Shown piece after piece: positions 62,701 to 64,000 of a stretch of DNA of 64,000 bases (position 1 is its first letter; every line of letters begins with the position of its first letter). The DNA is from Primula veris (lineage: Eukaryota > Streptophyta > Magnoliopsida > Ericales > Primulaceae), in NCBI GenBank assembly GCA_963682055.1, contig OY821747.1, forward strand, positions 14,744,258 through 14,808,257, written 5' to 3'. Under the pieces are notes generated by a model, which had not been told where the DNA came from, made no database searches, and worked only from the letters and a program-made list of their open reading frames with translations. Both the position numbers and the translations under genes were made by a program.

Positions 62701-64000
62701 GAGAGAAACGTTAAAAGCGCAAATAGCGTTGCTACATAGCGCTTTGCGGTGTACTTTGTTTTTGCCTAAGTACATATAAATATAGCATTAAATTCAGAAC
62801 ATCTAATAAAAATTAACTAAATATATATAAAAAAGTTGTAACTAATAATAACAAAATAATTGTAGTTGAAATGTCAGAGCATTTACTTTGTTTGCAAGAG
62901 GTTTGGGGTTTGATTCTCTTTAGCCTCCAATAATTTCATTAAAATTTTGACAAAAATAAAATAAAAAAATTGGATTGCACCCGCTATAGCGTAAATAGCG
63001 TCCACTATAGCGCGCTATTTACCCTATAGCGTCTCTAGAGCGCGAATTTAGCGCTTTTCCATCCAAATAGCGGTTTATCATAGAAAAACACTATTTCGCG
63101 AACTATAGCGCAATATAGCGCGCTTTTTAAAACAACGGTTGCAATTATTCTTTCTTATATTCTTTTTGAGCTTTCTTTATTGATCTTTTGCCCTACTTTC
63201 AATTTTTTGTTCAGAATTATTCTTCTAGGATGGCTTCTATTGACTACACGGTTTGCCTACATAGTGATGTTTTTGTGACTTCTCAAGGTGGAAATTTCCC
63301 CCAGTTTCTTTTCGGACATAGGAGATACTTATATGGTGGACATGCCCAGACAATTAGGCCTGACAAACGGAGATTAGCATTACTGTTGGATAATCCAAAT
63401 ATTGGGTATGTGTGGTCGTCTTCTCTTTGTTATCTACCTCTACTCAATTTGGTTTTCTCACAAAGAGATGAACTTCAGGTTTTAGGATCAGTTGTTTGAA
63501 TAAGATTAGATAAATATTATAAACTTTACAAAAAAAAAAAATCTATGGCAGGAGGAACTGGTTTAATTAGAGGTCATAAGTAGAAGTGAAACACGAGAAA
63601 AATAAGAAAAATATCTTTTAAAATAATCAATGCTGATCATTGGTTTTGAATCCTTTATCTGGGCGTGTCTTTCAATGTTTTCATTGCACGGTAACTTAGA
63701 CAAGTCATTCAGTACCGCATATGCACAATGACGTTACAATTGACATTTAATGGAATACCCGTTCCACATTTTCTTGGTGAGCTAGATACTATGATCCAGT
63801 GAATTCAAACAAGAATAGTTGTCTTATGTGCCACGCATTCTACTTACGATGGAAAAACGTGTACTTTTTCCTCTGTTTGCCTTGTTTTGTTGCATAGGAA
63901 GAATACTAACCAGTCTATTCCACAAGGGAAAAGTTTTTTAAAACATGTGCGACAGTTTTTACATGAATCTGTACCAAAAAGAATTCTCTGGACTTGCATT
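53733..64000 (+). CDS. O-fucosyltransferase-like family protein (GT65/GT106-type fold), 3' end outside window
   Basis: Nine exons are supported: 53733-54173, 58875-58941, 59224-59291, 59408-59496, 60309-60506, 61555-61759, 61886-62053, 62467-62634 and 63215-63405. All have GT/AG borders and fitting phases, giving 531 residues so far. The protein has a Pro/Ser-rich basic N-terminus, one membrane span ([19 protein letters not shown], about residues 76-97) and a lumenal domain, so it is a type II Golgi protein. Family motifs are [55 protein letters not shown] and [20 protein letters not shown]. Plant relatives act on cell-wall glycans or add sugars to proteins; the exact donor and acceptor cannot be told here. 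The last exon(s) are missing. Confidence 0.9.
54174..55260 (+). repeat. degenerate tandem duplications in intron 1 including copies of the exon 1 end
   Basis: A block containing TGCTTTTATTACTACT, TTCATTGTAGTGATAA, CTATACTTTGGTTCCGC and ATGTAGTTAGTTG recurs at about 54220-54330, 54640-54760 and 55085-55215. Between blocks, short copies of the exon-intron border (CTCCTCCGATGCGGTACTC) recur at about 54377, 55038 and 55447 in altered form. Confidence 0.75.
55468..55490. repeat. (TA)n microsatellite in intron 1
   Basis: About ten AT dinucleotides. Confidence 0.85.
56124..57038 (+). mobile_element. non-autonomous Helitron-like element in intron 1
   Basis: The 3' end has a GC-rich hairpin (CCCGGGCCTTGCCCGGG, 57011-57027), then CTTCTTTG and CTAG, followed by T. 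This is the expected Helitron 3' end (hairpin, short spacer, CTRR, insertion between A and T). The 5' end is taken at TCTTACTATATAAAAAG, preceded by A. A second, similar start (TCTCTCTAAATATATAAAAA, 56404) lies inside and could mark a nested copy. No helicase is encoded. Confidence 0.6.
57359..57822. repeat. 232-bp tandem duplication in intron 1
   Basis: TCTCCAAAATATGCCCGAAA starts both copies (57359 and 57591). The copies run through TTGATCTGGTAT and GGCTCATTGATAGAAGTAT and differ at about one base in fifteen. Confidence 0.9.
62660..63137. mobile_element. hAT-like MITE (478 bp) in intron 8
   Basis: Perfect 8-bp duplication GTTGCAAT flanks it (62652-62659 and 63138-63145). The ends are imperfect inverted repeats (CAATGTTTTAAATAGCG; reversed right end CGTTGTTTTAAAAAGCG). 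Both sub-terminal regions are crowded with TAGCG / CGCTA motifs, many forming CGCTATAGCG-like palindromes. Such motif clusters are typical of hAT transposase binding regions. Non-coding. Confidence 0.78.
63897..64000 (+). other. possible tenth exon of the O-fucosyltransferase-like gene (uncertain)
   Basis: A pyrimidine-rich stretch and GCATAG precede a frame that fits the phase of exon 9 and stays open to the window end. The predicted residues ([15 protein letters not shown]) do not closely match the usual C-terminus of the family that I recall (GWKSF-type followed by a Cys-rich end), so this may be intron. Confidence 0.25.

Noticed and set aside
1..64000. tRNA, rRNA or other structured RNA genes
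   Set aside because: No cloverleaf with A and B boxes was noticed; the two tRNA-like matches are retrotransposon primer sites.

Overview
The window looks like nuclear DNA from a flowering plant, most likely a eudicot. It is AT-rich, filled with nested plant transposable elements, and ends in an intron-rich host gene. The species cannot be named from what is visible. All family names come from motif recognition by eye; no database search was run.

Layout. (1) 1-14337: the 3' part of an old Ty3/gypsy element (copy A, + strand, 5' end outside the window). It holds a decayed gag-pol, a 74-bp tandem repeat, then eight genes on the opposite strand, then the 3' LTR. (2) 14338-17474: AT-rich intergenic DNA with a Stowaway MITE and a TA microsatellite. 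(3) 17475-23888: an Athila-like LTR element that has gag/protease remnants but no recognisable reverse transcriptase or integrase. (4) 23889-27258: intergenic DNA with an hAT-like MITE (26060-26952). (5) 27259-44102: a second, complete and young element of the same kind as (1) (copy B, - strand, 531-bp LTRs, 5-bp duplication GTTTT). Its eight opposite-strand genes read on +. (6) 44594-52595: an 8.0-kb Mutator-like transposon with ~150-bp inverted repeats and a 9-bp target duplication. It carries a plant-mobile-domain gene and a transposase fused to an OTU protease domain, both damaged by stops or frameshifts. (7) 53733-end: a host gene of the O-fucosyltransferase-like family with at least nine exons. 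Its introns carry a Helitron-like insertion, tandem duplications and an hAT-like MITE.

Most notable system. Copies A and B are Tat-lineage (Retand-like) elements with gag-protease-RT-two RNase H-integrase on the sense strand. On the antisense strand, between the 3' LTR and the end of pol, both copies carry the same ordered array of eight small genes. Six of these have a TATA box at a matching place in both copies. Gene 6 is spliced and starts with a six-nucleotide exon found in both copies. Sense pol and the antisense array converge on a tandem-repeat block. Extra and antisense ORFs are known in Tat-lineage elements; an eight-unit, separately promoted set seems unusual. The second system worth attention is the Mutator-like element, whose ends and centre share one family of short palindromes.
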